Assembly: GCF_007097485.1 (NCBI RefSeq)
Contig: NZ_VKDE01000004.1
Location: forward strand, 289,169-353,168
Length of the DNA: 64,000 nt
Reading direction: 5' to 3'
From: Carboxylicivirga sp. M1479
GTDB taxonomy: Bacteria > Bacteroidota > Bacteroidia > Bacteroidales > Marinilabiliaceae
The position numbers were made by a program, and so were the translations under genes. Positions 1-8,881 of the stretch are shown piece by piece. Within the stretch, counting starts at the first letter, position 1; each line of letters starts with the position of its first letter. The notes under the pieces were generated by a model. The model made no database searches, was not told where the DNA came from, and was given only the letters and a program-made list of their open reading frames with translations.

Positions 1-13
1 AATGATATTATGT

Positions 14-55
14 AATCCCTTGTCAAACTTAAAAGATGACAAGGGATTTCTTTTT
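14..55 (+). terminator. Rho-independent terminator of a gene left of the window
   Basis: A perfect 12-bp stem (AATCCCTTGTCA at 14-25 with its complement at 37-48) encloses an 11-nt loop and is followed by TCTTTTT. No gene start is visible upstream inside the window, so it most likely ends transcription arriving from the left. Confidence 0.75.
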
Positions 56-111
56 ATATTACATGGTGTTTCTTAATTTCGAAGAGCGAATCAAGCTTAA
101 CCTAATATCAA

Positions 112-2484
112 ATGAACTTTATGTCTCGCTTCTTTTTTATAATACTAATTTGTTTTGTGAGTCTGTCGCATGTAAAAGCGCAGAATGTAAAAGGGCAAGT
201 TGTTGATGCTGAAACATTACTTCCGATTGCTTTTGTGAACGTGGTTTATAGCGAAGGAGCTGGTACCGTAACTGATATTGATGGCAAGTTTGAAATACGT
301 ACAAATGTTGCCATTCAAGAGTTGCGCTTTAGTTGCTTAGGCTACGAGTCGCAAGCGCTTGCTATAGATAATTTTGTTGGTGGTAAAGTTCTGTTACATC
401 CATTAAAATATAGATTGCCAACTGTAAATGTACTGCCCAGTGAAAACCCAGCCGTAGCCATTATGAAAAGGGTAGTGGATCAAAAAGTTAAACACGATCC
501 AAGTCATTACAATCCATTTAGTTGTATTATTTATCATAAAATGACATTAGATTTTGATTGGCCCGCCGATTTAAATGCCGAAGAAAGAAGAGAATTAAAG
601 GATTCCTTAGGATTAAAAGATGATAGTTATTTATTTCTATTTGAGTCGGTTTCAGAAAAAAAGCATTTGAAAAAAGGAGTTGAAAAGGAAAAAGTAATTT
701 CTGGAAGAGTTAGTGGCTTGAAAGATCCGATGTTGGCTTCATTTCCAGCCATGTTGCAGCCATTCTCATTTTACGATCAGTATATTAAATTACTGGGATA
801 TGCCTATTTGAATCCTGCATCAAAACCAGGTTTATCGGCGTATCAATTTATTTTAGAAGATACCTATGTTAATTTAGAAGGTGACTCTGTTTATTATATT
901 TCTTACCGCCCAGGTAAAGGTAAAAACTTTAGAGGGCTTACTGGCGCTTTTCATATTCACGGTAGTTCATTGGCTATTCAAACTGTTTCGGCTACTACAA
1001 CGGGTACTGAAAATGGCATGCGTTTATTTATTAAGCAAAAATATCAACCATTGCAGAATGGCCTTTGGTTTCCAAAACAGTTAGAAAGTAGCTTAGAGTT
1101 TGGGAGGATTGGTGTAGCTCGCCAGTTTCCATTGCCCATGATAGGCAAAGGGAAGAGTTATGTAACTGCGATAAACACCCAAGCGCAGTTCAATCCTAAA
1201 GATTTTGATAATGTTGTTATGGAAGATGTGGCTATTTCCAAATCGTCGCCTGATGTTGGCGTGTATAGGTATGAGCCATTGACGGCTAAGGATTCTTTAA
1301 CCTATCAATTGTTGGATAGTATAGGGCGTAAAAATCATTTAGATGCCTTGATAAAAACACAAGTATCATTAATTAAGGGTTATGTGCCTATTGGTGTGCT
1401 ACAATTTGATTTATCTAAATTGATAGACTATAACGACTACGAAGGATTAAAGTTAGGGGCTGGGCTTTATACTGGAAATCAGCTTTCGAATAAATTTACA
1501 GCTGGTGGTTATTATACCTATGGTTTTGGTGACAAAGCCAGCAAGTACGGCTTTAACTTATCTGTTACACCTTTCGACGAAAAGTACAATCGTTTTTATA
1601 TCAATTATAAAGATGATGTATTTGCAACTGGATCTTTCGAATTTCTTGACGGCGTTAAAGAAATGTCAAGCGAGCGTTTTAGTCGATTTCTAACCGAAAC
1701 AATGGATTTGAGTGCGGGTGTAACAACTGGTGTTAATTTTAAATTCTTGAAATACTTCAAAGCAGGTCTTTATTTTAAAAAGCACTCTATTGAGCCTTTA
1801 AAACCATATTTATTTGAGGGGAGCGATGTGCTTGCGCCAATGTTTGATTTGCAAGAAACAGGTGTAAAACTAAAATGGGCTCATAAAGAAACGTTTAATC
1901 ATACACCATTGGGAATGATTTCCAATGGAACGAATTGGCCGACAGTATGGGTTAATGCAGCAGTTGGACAGCAAGAGTTTGAGGAGATGTTTCGCTACAG
2001 TAGTTTTGAAACTCGCTTGCATAAGCGCTTTAATTATTCTAATTCGATGTATACAACATTGAGGGTAGAGGGTGGTATTTTAAGTGGAAAGTATAGCAAT
2101 ACAATGTTATATAGTGCACTAGGGAGTTATAAATCTTTCACTATTTTGGTGCCCTATACCTTTGGAACCATGCGCTTGAATGAGTTTGGTTTGGAGCGAT
2201 TTGGAGCTTTGTATTTATCACATGGTATTCCTTTGTCTTTAAATACGGATAAGCGTATAAAGCCAGAAATAGTATTAGGAACCAATGTGGTTTATGGAGA
2301 GGCTCCCGATGGTATTTCAGGGCTTGAAAATGGTTATTATGAGTCGGGTTTATACCTTAAGAATCTGTTTTCTAATTTTATTTTCCAATATGGCTTGTCA
2401 GTGCACTATCGATATGGAGCTTATCAGTTGCCTGATGCAATGGATAATTGGGCATTTAAGTTGGGTTTGGAGTTTGCATTTTAA
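112..2484 (+). CDS. DUF5686 outer-membrane protein with CarboxypepD_reg-like N-terminus
   Basis: A 790-residue predicted outer-membrane protein. A signal peptide ends near residue 23 (HVKAQ). It is followed by a carboxypeptidase-regulatory-like beta-sandwich, about residues 25-100, with the usual GQVVD start and the DIDGKFEI turn. The rest is the DUF5686 region, rich in alternating aromatic and polar strands and ending in Phe (LEFAF), as expected of a BamA-exported barrel. The family is common in Bacteroidota; its substrate is unknown. ATG codons at 112 and 121 are both possible starts; the second leaves a more typical signal peptide. Its stop codon overlaps the stop of the convergent gene. 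Confidence 0.85.
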   Translation: MNFMSRFFFIILICFVSLSHVKAQNVKGQVVDAETLLPIAFVNVVYSEGAGTVTDIDGKFEIRTNVAIQELRFSCLGYESQALAIDNFVGGKVLLHPLKYRLPTVNVLPSENPAVAIMKRVVDQKVKHDPSHYNPFSCIIYHKMTLDFDWPADLNAEERRELKDSLGLKDDSYLFLFESVSEKKHLKKGVEKEKVISGRVSGLKDPMLASFPAMLQPFSFYDQYIKLLGYAYLNPASKPGLSAYQFILEDTYVNLEGDSVYYISYRPGKGKNFRGLTGAFHIHGSSLAIQTVSATTTGTENGMRLFIKQKYQPLQNGLWFPKQLESSLEFGRIGVARQFPLPMIGKGKSYVTAINTQAQFNPKDFDNVVMEDVAISKSSPDVGVYRYEPLTAKDSLTYQLLDSIGRKNHLDALIKTQVSLIKGYVPIGVLQFDLSKLIDYNDYEGLKLGAGLYTGNQLSNKFTAGGYYTYGFGDKASKYGFNLSVTPFDEKYNRFYINYKDDVFATGSFEFLDGVKEMSSERFSRFLTETMDLSAGVTTGVNFKFLKYFKAGLYFKKHSIEPLKPYLFEGSDVLAPMFDLQETGVKLKWAHKETFNHTPLGMISNGTNWPTVWVNAAVGQQEFEEMFRYSSFETRLHKRFNYSNSMYTTLRVEGGILSGKYSNTMLYSALGSYKSFTILVPYTFGTMRLNEFGLERFGALYLSHGIPLSLNTDKRIKPEIVLGTNVVYGEAPDGISGLENGYYESGLYLKNLFSNFIFQYGLSVHYRYGAYQLPDAMDNWAFKLGLEFAF

Positions 2485-3239
2485 AACATATATGAAGTAC
2501 AGATAAGTATGATCCATAAAATTGGTAAACCTTCAATATAAAAGTTGATGTATGCTTGGGTTTTGTTTTTCTTAACTTTTTCGAGTGCTATCAATCCAAC
2601 AAGCGCAAATATGGTGGATGCGATGACAGTATTAGGCTTGATGGTAGTGTATGCTATAACTGATAGAAGTAGACATAACTGTGCAAGCCTAATTGATTGT
2701 ATTGAGCCAATCAATTGTGGTATTGTTCTTAAATCTAATCCATCTGATTCTAAATCCCTTATATCAAAAGGCAAGGTAATGGCAAAAACAAATAGCCAGA
2801 TTATAAGTGGTGTAATTGGGTAATCAAGCGGAGTCTCAATTAACGACAAACATAATAGTGACCATGAAGTACAAATGATGAATATTTTAATCGAGGGGAT
2901 CCATCTTAGGCCAAATTCTTTTTTTATTGGGAGAATATAGAACAGCGAAAGTAGAGCAAGGATTATAAACTTTAGATTAAGGTAAAGTTGGCTATGTATA
3001 ATAAAAGTAATAGTTGCAAAGCTTATTAGGCCAGTAACTATGAGCATTATTACTTTGTTTTTTCTCATCCATAAGTAGCGTTCGTATTGTAAATTACTCG
3101 ATGATATAAAGTATACTGACCAATAAATATAATTATACCCAATAAAGCCAATTCCAAAACACACTAAGAAATTATTGAAACTGGTATCATTAGTGGTAAA
3201 AGATATAAGCTTGTAATTACATGCCAAAGCCAAGGCCAC
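2481..3239 (-). CDS. UbiA-like prenyltransferase homologue, integral membrane
   Basis: A roughly 252-residue protein with about eight hydrophobic helices. The segment LPFDIRDLESDGLDLRTIPQ resembles the second Asp-rich motif (DxxDxxxD) of the UbiA superfamily, which transfers prenyl chains to aromatic or polar acceptors. The first NDxxDxxxD motif is not recognisable, so this may be one of the divergent UbiA-like proteins of Bacteroidota with unknown substrate. The only start codon after the preceding in-frame stop is GTG at 3239; the 17 codons before it read like the usual family N-terminus (SSTWVALA), so the true start is uncertain. It lies 51 bp downstream of the FNR-like gene, probably co-transcribed. 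Confidence 0.6.
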   Translation of the reverse strand: MALALACNYKLISFTTNDTSFNNFLVCFGIGFIGYNYIYWSVYFISSSNLQYERYLWMRKNKVIMLIVTGLISFATITFIIHSQLYLNLKFIILALLSLFYILPIKKEFGLRWIPSIKIFIICTSWSLLCLSLIETPLDYPITPLIIWLFVFAITLPFDIRDLESDGLDLRTIPQLIGSIQSIRLAQLCLLLSVIAYTTIKPNTVIASTIFALVGLIALEKVKKNKTQAYINFYIEGLPILWIILICTSYMF

Positions 3240-3290
3240 CCATGTGCTAGAATATGTGAGGTGATTTTTTGAGGTTGTTAAAAAGGCCTG

Positions 3291-3989
3291 TTAACCTACC
3301 CGACATATGTCATGTAAGGTTTTTGATGAGTTTATTTCAATGTGGTTTCCGTTAATTGCAATGATGTTACTTTCCTTAAAATCTTTTAATACACGGATTA
3401 GGCTTTCCTTTGAAACGCTTGATAAATCAGCTATATCTTGACGGCTTAATGTGGTGTGGAAATTTTTGGAGTTGTATATCTTTTCAGACAAATAAATGAT
3501 GGTACTAGCAATTCTACCAGTCATTTTTTTATGTGAAAAATTTATTAATTGATTATACAAATCTTGTGTAATATGATGATTAAGCTGAAGGATTTGTTCT
3601 GCAAAACGATTGTTGTTGCGAAAGGCTGAAGTAAAGGCCTCAATACTAATCAAGCAGGTGTCAACCTCCGTTATGGCGCTAACTGAGAAATGATTAAGAT
3701 CGTCTGTGAATAGCCCTGGACTAACAATGAAATCACCTTCCTTTAGTATTTTTATAATTATTTTTTTGTTTTCTAGCCCATTGATGTAAAGTTTTGCAAA
3801 ACCTTTTTTAATGCAAATGATACTAGTGCATCTAGTACCTTCCTTAATAATAGTCTCGCCCTTTTGGTAAATGACCTTGCAATGTGACTTCTTAAATGAA
3901 GTTAATTCATCTTCACTTAAGGTGTCAAAGCCATTGAATTTTACATGGCATAAACTGCAATCGTTTGAAATATCTCTTGTTATACTCAT
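3291..3989 (-). CDS. Crp/Fnr-family transcriptional regulator, FNR-like
   Basis: A 232-residue protein with an N-terminal Cys pair (CSLC at residues 11-14), a cyclic-nucleotide-binding-type beta-roll (KGETIIKEG, GDFIVSPGLF) and a C-terminal winged helix (SRQDIADLSSVSKESLIRVL). Cysteines ahead of the beta-roll are typical of FNR-type oxygen or redox sensors of this phylum, although a full Fe-S ligand set cannot be proven here. I chose the ATG at 3989; an upstream in-frame ATG at 4046 would add 19 unconserved-looking residues. It is divergent to the cytochrome genes starting at 4337, whose upstream region holds an FNR-box-like sequence, so it is their likely regulator. Confidence 0.85.
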   Translation of the reverse strand: MSITRDISNDCSLCHVKFNGFDTLSEDELTSFKKSHCKVIYQKGETIIKEGTRCTSIICIKKGFAKLYINGLENKKIIIKILKEGDFIVSPGLFTDDLNHFSVSAITEVDTCLISIEAFTSAFRNNNRFAEQILQLNHHITQDLYNQLINFSHKKMTGRIASTIIYLSEKIYNSKNFHTTLSRQDIADLSSVSKESLIRVLKDFKESNIIAINGNHIEINSSKTLHDICRVG

Positions 3990-4216
3990 TTGGTTTTTTG
4001 AGATGCGTGTAAAATTAAAAATAGTAAGAATAAGTGATATAACCAAAGCTTCTAACGTCGCCGGGTATATGTTAGTTTTGTGTGGAGTTGGTTTAATGTT
4101 CAGGCATACAGTGTGTCAGCATAAAGCTTAGTTGGATTGAATTTAAATAAGGAATTACTTCTTTAAATATTATTAATTCATAAGTTCCACATAGTGAGGA
4201 GTATAAGTGTTTTGTA

Positions 4217-4230
4217 TTGATATTTGTCAA
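4217..4230. promoter_or_regulatory. FNR/CRP-like operator upstream of cytochrome genes
   Basis: TTGATATTTGTCAA matches the FNR consensus TTGAT-N4-ATCAA at nine of ten defined positions. It lies about 107 bp before the hexaheme cytochrome start and about 230 bp from the divergent FNR-like gene. Binding is inferred. The rest of the intergenic stretch 3990-4336 is AT-rich and holds no further gene that I can support. Confidence 0.5.
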
Positions 4231-4336
4231 TTTTTGTGAGTATAACTTACATCGTGTTAGTTCACTTGTAAATGTTTAAAATTGTATTGATAATTAAAAT
4301 GAAGAATTAGCAGTAATGTTTTTAAGTCCATACGTT

Positions 4337-5455
4337 ATGAAAAAAATTAATCAAGTTCTTTTACTTATAGTTGTAGCTGTTGCTACGGTGTTATCTAGCT
4401 GTACAAAAGAAGGTCCTCAAGGCCCTCCTGGAGCTGATGGTACCAACGGTTTAGATGGTACTAATGGTATTGATGGAACATCAGGTTGTATTACTTGTCA
4501 TACAAATGATACTGATCTGGCAATGAAGACTACACAATTTAAGAAGTCTTTACACTATACAGGAGGAGCTGAACACGTAGGATACGCCAATTATGCCGGT
4601 GGATCATGTTCAATGTGTCACTCACACAATGGATTTATGCAAGCTGTTGAAGACGGTACTAACTCTGGAGGTTTACATCCTGAGGCTGCAGCCATGTCTT
4701 GTTATACATGTCACGAAATTCACACAAGTTACACTCGAGAAGATTATGGAATGCACTATACAGATGCAGTGAACTTTTATTTGAATGAAAATGATAATGG
4801 TGTATTTACCGGTTTAGAAGTAGATGCCACTAGTCAGTATAGTGATCCTGAAGGAATGAGTAATACATGTATCAAATGTCACCAACCACGACATAGAGGT
4901 ACGACACAGCCTGATCCATCATTGGATGGAACTATTGTTATATCAGATGGAGCCGCTGCTCACTGGGGGCCTCATTATGGTGCACAAGGTGCTATTTTCG
5001 GAGGCGTTGGTGGTTATATAGGTACAACAGATCCAACTGCGCCGTCAGGAACGAAAGGGCACCATAGTTGTAAGAGTTGTCATATGTCTTTTAATTCATT
5101 AACTGGAAACTATGGATCTTATGTAGGTGGCCACTCAATGAATATGTCAGGTAGCGATGGAGAGCCTGTATTTACTGCTTGTGACGAGTGTCATACTGAT
5201 AGAGGTGCCACAATAGATTTACCTGGTAAAATGGCTTCGAATAAGATCTTAATTGATGCATTACATGCTGATTTATTAGGATTGCAAATTATTGATGCTG
5301 ATGGACACTTATTAGGTGGTACTTGGACTCACAAACAATTGTCAGCATACTGGAATTATGCCTTAGTTAAAAATGATCATAGTTATGGTATTCATAACGA
5401 GCAGTATACTCAAGATTTAATTAATGCTGCAAGAACGTATTTAGGAACAAACTAA
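4337..5455 (+). CDS. Hexaheme cytochrome c lipoprotein with collagen-like linker
   Basis: A 372-residue predicted lipoprotein. The signal peptide ends in LSSC, with the acylated Cys at residue 22. A short collagen-like Gly-X-Y stretch (about residues 26-50, beginning GPQGPPG) connects the anchor to the first haem. Six CxxCH motifs are present: CITCH, CSMCH, CYTCH, CIKCH, CKSCH and CDECH. The spacing does not match a well-known multihaem reductase. It probably acts as a surface or periplasmic electron carrier or terminal reductase. The ATG at 4337 is preferred over 4316 because it gives a clean lipoprotein signal. First gene of the cytochrome operon. Confidence 0.88.
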   Translation: MKKINQVLLLIVVAVATVLSSCTKEGPQGPPGADGTNGLDGTNGIDGTSGCITCHTNDTDLAMKTTQFKKSLHYTGGAEHVGYANYAGGSCSMCHSHNGFMQAVEDGTNSGGLHPEAAAMSCYTCHEIHTSYTREDYGMHYTDAVNFYLNENDNGVFTGLEVDATSQYSDPEGMSNTCIKCHQPRHRGTTQPDPSLDGTIVISDGAAAHWGPHYGAQGAIFGGVGGYIGTTDPTAPSGTKGHHSCKSCHMSFNSLTGNYGSYVGGHSMNMSGSDGEPVFTACDECHTDRGATIDLPGKMASNKILIDALHADLLGLQIIDADGHLLGGTWTHKQLSAYWNYALVKNDHSYGIHNEQYTQDLINAARTYLGTN

Positions 5456-5467
5456 AAAAAGTCTAAT

Positions 5468-5498
5468 GGGTGGCTTGTTTTATAGTCACCCTTTTTTG
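5468..5498 (+). terminator. Hairpin with T-run after the hexaheme gene
   Basis: GGGTGGC (5468-5474) pairs with GTCACCC (5485-5491), allowing one G-U pair, and is followed by six T. It may attenuate rather than fully stop transcription, because the next gene begins only 23 bp later in the same direction. Confidence 0.55.
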
Positions 5499-5520
5499 TT
5501 CAACTAACTAATTAAGTCAT

Positions 5521-5895
5521 ATGAAAGCATTACAAACAGTAATCGTTAGTTTATTGCTCGTTTTGGCAATAGGTTGCGATTATAAGTATATAACGCCCGA
5601 TACAGGCGCTCCAGTAGATCCTGATGATCCAATTAGTTTCTCTGCTGAAGTAGAACCAATATGGACAAGTCAAAGTTGTGTAAACTGCCATAGCGGAAAT
5701 GGTCTATTTAGCTTAAAACAAGGTGAAGCTTATCAATCATTAATAGACAATAGTTTATTGGATTTGGAAAATTCTGCAAATAGTAAGATTGTTACAGTTC
5801 CGGGATCCAGTGGATTGCATAGTGGTTATACGTATTCTGGTAATCAAGAGCTTATAATTACTACTTGGATTGATCAAGGGGCAGAGGATAACTAA
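5521..5895 (+). CDS. Monohaem cytochrome c-like lipoprotein
   Basis: A 124-residue protein with a lipoprotein signal peptide (lipobox AIGC, Cys at residue 19) and a single CVNCH haem motif near residue 60. The sequence around it (FSAEVEPIWTSQSCVNCHSG) resembles the small lipoprotein cytochromes of Bacteroidota that share the fold found in planctomycete-type cytochrome domains. No obvious distal Met ligand can be assigned with confidence. It lies between the hexaheme lipoprotein and a beta-barrel protein with 11 bp to the next gene, which suggests a common electron-transfer role. Confidence 0.8.
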   Translation: MKALQTVIVSLLLVLAIGCDYKYITPDTGAPVDPDDPISFSAEVEPIWTSQSCVNCHSGNGLFSLKQGEAYQSLIDNSLLDLENSANSKIVTVPGSSGLHSGYTYSGNQELIITTWIDQGAEDN

Positions 5896-5906
5896 AAACG
5901 ATTAAC

Positions 5907-6785
5907 ATGAAAAAAATAATATATCTGATTGTTTTGGTTCTGTTTTCTGGTCAATTAATTTGGGCTCAGGAAGAAGCACCAGTAGAAAAGAAAGTTGATA
6001 AGCCGGTTCGCTCACCATGGGAATCTGGTACACTGGTTAATCACCAAACAAGTGTAACGCAATATAAAAATACATTAGAAATGGTGATTAGTCACCGTTT
6101 TGGACCGGTTGAAAATGGTATTAGTGATGTTTTTGGAATTATGGCTCCAGGAGCTAATATTCGAATCGGATTTAACTATACTATTCTTGATGATTTGAGT
6201 GTTGGTTTTGGTACTAATAGTCAAAAAAAATATCAGGATTTTCAGGCTAAGTATACGCCTTTTCAACAAACAAGAGAAAATACAATACCTGTTAGCTTAA
6301 CTATTTATGGTAATGCAGCTATTGATGCACGTGCTGAGGAAACTTTTGGCGTTAATTATGAATTTACTGATCGTCTATCGTACTTCTCAGAAGTAATAGT
6401 TGGTCGTAAGGTAAATGATTGGCTGTCGGTACAGGCAAGTGCTAACTTTACACATTATAACGCTGTCGATACTTTGTTGGATAATGATAAGATGGGACTT
6501 GGTTTTGGCGGACGTGTCAAGTTCAGTCCACAATCATCACTAACTTTGGAAGTTGGTGTGCCACTTAAAATTGAGAGTTTGTCTCAGTACTCGTCTTTTA
6601 CAGATCACCCAAAGCCACATTTTTCTATTGGTTATGAAGTTTCGACAAGTACACACGCATTTCAAATTTTTGTAACAAATGGTTTAGGAATATTGCCTCA
6701 AGAGTTATATATGTTTAACTTGAGCGAGTTCGATGCGAAGAGTATACGCTTCGGATTTAATATAACTCGATTGTGGAATTTCTAA
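5907..6785 (+). CDS. DUF5777 family outer-membrane beta-barrel protein
   Basis: A 292-residue protein with a signal peptide (cleavage after IWAQ) and a run of amphipathic strands ending in an aromatic residue (NITRLWNF), as in outer-membrane barrels. The stretch HRFGPVENGISDVFG and the following NIRIGFNYTILDDLSVGFG are characteristic of DUF5777, a family that often accompanies cytochrome c genes in Bacteroidota. By analogy with porin-cytochrome systems it could form an outer-membrane pore or scaffold for the neighbouring haem proteins. That role is inference; the barrel assignment itself is well supported. Confidence 0.78.
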   Translation: MKKIIYLIVLVLFSGQLIWAQEEAPVEKKVDKPVRSPWESGTLVNHQTSVTQYKNTLEMVISHRFGPVENGISDVFGIMAPGANIRIGFNYTILDDLSVGFGTNSQKKYQDFQAKYTPFQQTRENTIPVSLTIYGNAAIDARAEETFGVNYEFTDRLSYFSEVIVGRKVNDWLSVQASANFTHYNAVDTLLDNDKMGLGFGGRVKFSPQSSLTLEVGVPLKIESLSQYSSFTDHPKPHFSIGYEVSTSTHAFQIFVTNGLGILPQELYMFNLSEFDAKSIRFGFNITRLWNF

Positions 6786-6808
6786 TTGATTAAAGTAAAT
6801 CTGGTATT

Positions 6809-7222
6809 ATGAGAAAGTTAAAAATGACAGTTTTTATGAGTTGCGCAATGCTAATGCTTAGTATTGTTTTAATGTCGTTTACGCAAGAAAAGAAGCCGTG
6901 GGATATACCTGCTAAGTATAAGGCGATGACTAATCCTCAATCGGCTGATGATGCAGACATGATTAAAATTGGTAAGATGAATTACTCTCGCCACTGTAAA
7001 TCATGCCATGGTAACATTGGTCAGGGTAATGGTCCAAAGGCGCGCAGTATTGATGCTGATTTAGGCGATTTTACAACAGCTGAATTCCAAGCTCAAAAAG
7101 ATGGTGTGATTTATTATCAGTCTTTTATTGGACGTGATGAGATGCCGAACTTTGAAAAGAAAATTCCTGATGATGAAGATCGTTGGGCAATAGTGACGTA
7201 TATGCGTACTCTTAAGAAGTAA
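6809..7222 (+). CDS. Class I-like monohaem cytochrome c
   Basis: A 137-residue exported protein. An N-terminal signal anchor or signal peptide (about residues 1-25) precedes a mature domain with one haem motif, CKSCHGNIGQGNGPKA, followed by MPNF (EMPNFEKKI) as the probable Met axial ligand and by the typical C-terminal helix DRWAIVTYMRTLKK. This is the layout of small soluble class I cytochromes that shuttle electrons in the periplasm. It sits between the DUF5777 barrel and the heptaheme cytochrome and is likely the soluble carrier of the module. Confidence 0.85.
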   Translation: MRKLKMTVFMSCAMLMLSIVLMSFTQEKKPWDIPAKYKAMTNPQSADDADMIKIGKMNYSRHCKSCHGNIGQGNGPKARSIDADLGDFTTAEFQAQKDGVIYYQSFIGRDEMPNFEKKIPDDEDRWAIVTYMRTLKK

Positions 7223-7238
7223 AGAAATAACCATTATT

Positions 7239-7289
7239 AAAAAACTGCCCGTGAAAAAGAATTGATTCTTTTCTGCCGGCAGTTTTTTT
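7239..7289 (+). terminator. Long hairpin and T-run between cytochrome genes
   Basis: An outer stem AAAACTGCC (7241-7249) with GGCAGTTTT (7278-7286) encloses a second stem (GAAAAGAAT-like with ATTCTTTTC) and is followed by T residues. It lies between the monohaem gene and the heptaheme gene, so it may split the module into two transcription units or reduce read-through. Confidence 0.6.
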
Positions 7290-7312
7290 GTTCTATTTTC
7301 AAACATATTACA

Positions 7313-8260
7313 ATGGTAAATAAATACAAATTAGTAATTCTATGTCTTTTTGCCTGCTTGTTTTTAGGTGGTTCTCAAAGTATAGCTCAAGATGTTGCCG
7401 ATAATGGCAAATGCCTGAAGTGTCATGGTCAGGTGTTTTACGAGTATGATAATGAATGGACCGGTCAAGTAGATCGTAAACCACTAAATCCATTTCATCA
7501 TATTGACAGTGTGAAGATGCATCAGTCTGTTCATAAGATGTTTGCATGTATCGATTGTCATTCGATGGATTATGAAACGTTTCCGCACGATGGAGAGTTA
7601 AGGTTAGAAGCTAAATACACGTGTATGGATTGCCATGGAGGAGACGATACCTATGCTAAATATAATTTTGAGGGTATTGAAGAAGCTTTTATGGAAAGTG
7701 TGCATTTTCAAGCCTCAGAAGAGCGCTTTAACTGTTGGAGCTGTCATGATGCACATGGTTATGAATTAGCATTGCGAAATGATAAAAGCATTGTTGAGGT
7801 TGTTGAATTAAGCAATAATATGTGCTTAAGCTGCCACGATAATAAGTTTAAATATGGCTTAATTTCCGATGATCAACCAAAGCAGATCAACGAAATACAC
7901 GCTTGGTTACCTAATCAGGATAGTCACTTTAAAAAGGTTCGTTGTGTTGACTGCCACACAAACGTTCAGAAGGATGTGTTGGTATCACACAACATCTTGC
8001 CAAAAGAAAAAGCTTTAAAAAATTGTGTGCAATGCCATAGTGCTAATTCTGTTTTAATGGAGTCATTGTATGCGTATCGTGCTAAAGAAAGTAGGGAGTC
8101 TTCAGGATTTTTAAATGCCGTTATACTTAATGAGGGCTATATGATTGGAGCCAATCGTAATCAAACCCTCAATAATATTAGTATTGGAATATTCTCATTA
8201 ATGATTTTGGGTTTATTGGTTCATTTGATTTTACGTTTTATCCTGATAAAAAAGAAATAA
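7313..8260 (+). CDS. Membrane-anchored heptaheme cytochrome c
   Basis: A 315-residue protein with a signal peptide, seven CxxCH motifs (CLKCH, CIDCH, CMDCH, CWSCH, CLSCH, CVDCH, CVQCH) and one C-terminal transmembrane helix (SIGIFSLMILGLLVHLILRFI) ending in a Lys-rich tail. The layout suits a periplasmic multihaem electron-transfer subunit held at the inner membrane. The cytochrome b gene begins 1 bp after its stop, so the two probably form a menaquinol-oxidising pair like other cytochrome b/multihaem c couples. The ATG at 7313 is chosen; an upstream in-frame ATG at 7262 would lengthen the signal region and lies inside the hairpin. Confidence 0.88.
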   Translation: MVNKYKLVILCLFACLFLGGSQSIAQDVADNGKCLKCHGQVFYEYDNEWTGQVDRKPLNPFHHIDSVKMHQSVHKMFACIDCHSMDYETFPHDGELRLEAKYTCMDCHGGDDTYAKYNFEGIEEAFMESVHFQASEERFNCWSCHDAHGYELALRNDKSIVEVVELSNNMCLSCHDNKFKYGLISDDQPKQINEIHAWLPNQDSHFKKVRCVDCHTNVQKDVLVSHNILPKEKALKNCVQCHSANSVLMESLYAYRAKESRESSGFLNAVILNEGYMIGANRNQTLNNISIGIFSLMILGLLVHLILRFILIKKK

Positions 8261-8261
8261 G

Positions 8262-8879
8262 ATGAGTGATAAATTATATTTATATCCAGTATGGATTCGT
8301 ATTTGGCATATTTTTAATGCCGTTTTCTTTCTTGTGTTATTATTGTCAGGTATAAGTATGCAATACGCAAGTCCTGATTTTATGTTAATGCCTTTTGATG
8401 TTGCAGTAACAAGTCATAATGTGGCTGGAATTGGCATATCCATTGCTTATTTTATTTATTTGATTGGATTTGTATTTACTAGCAATAAAAAGCATTACAA
8501 GATCGAATGCAAAGGCTTAATAGGTCAATTGATAACACAAATGAGGTATTACCTATTTGGTGTTTTTAAAGGCGAAGAATCGCCATATCCCTCTACTGAA
8601 GAGAGTAAGTTTAATCCACTTCAGAAAGTTACTTATGTTGGCGTACTGTTCGTGCTGTTTCCTGTATTGATATTTACTGGTTTGCCTTTGATGTTTCCAG
8701 AAGTAATCATCGATGATTTTTTCGGAATAGGAGGTACCTTATTAACTGCGCTCGTGCATGCCAGTGCCGGATTTTTTGCTAGTCTATTTTTGGTAATCCA
8801 CCTGTATTTTGCAACGATGGGTGCCAGTTTTAGCTCTAATTTTAAAAGTATTATTAACGGATATCACGAATCTCATTAA
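8262..8879 (+). CDS. Cytochrome b (cytochrome b561/Ni-hydrogenase b type)
   Basis: A 205-residue integral membrane protein with four main hydrophobic helices and His residues placed as haem b ligands: RIWHIF in helix 1, TSHNV in helix 2, LVHASAG and VIHLYFATMG in the last helices. This is the pattern of the Ni_hydr_CYTB/DUF4405-like family, which takes electrons from menaquinol. It is separated by 1 bp from the heptaheme cytochrome and by 2 bp from the following ResB-like gene, so the three are almost certainly one transcript. Confidence 0.85.
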   Translation: MSDKLYLYPVWIRIWHIFNAVFFLVLLLSGISMQYASPDFMLMPFDVAVTSHNVAGIGISIAYFIYLIGFVFTSNKKHYKIECKGLIGQLITQMRYYLFGVFKGEESPYPSTEESKFNPLQKVTYVGVLFVLFPVLIFTGLPLMFPEVIIDDFFGIGGTLLTALVHASAGFFASLFLVIHLYFATMGASFSSNFKSIINGYHESH

Positions 8880-8881
8880 AT

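Noticed and set aside
2545..2823. A 92-codon plus-strand frame
   Set aside because: It is antisense to the UbiA-like gene, whose hydrophobic coding pattern explains the open frame.
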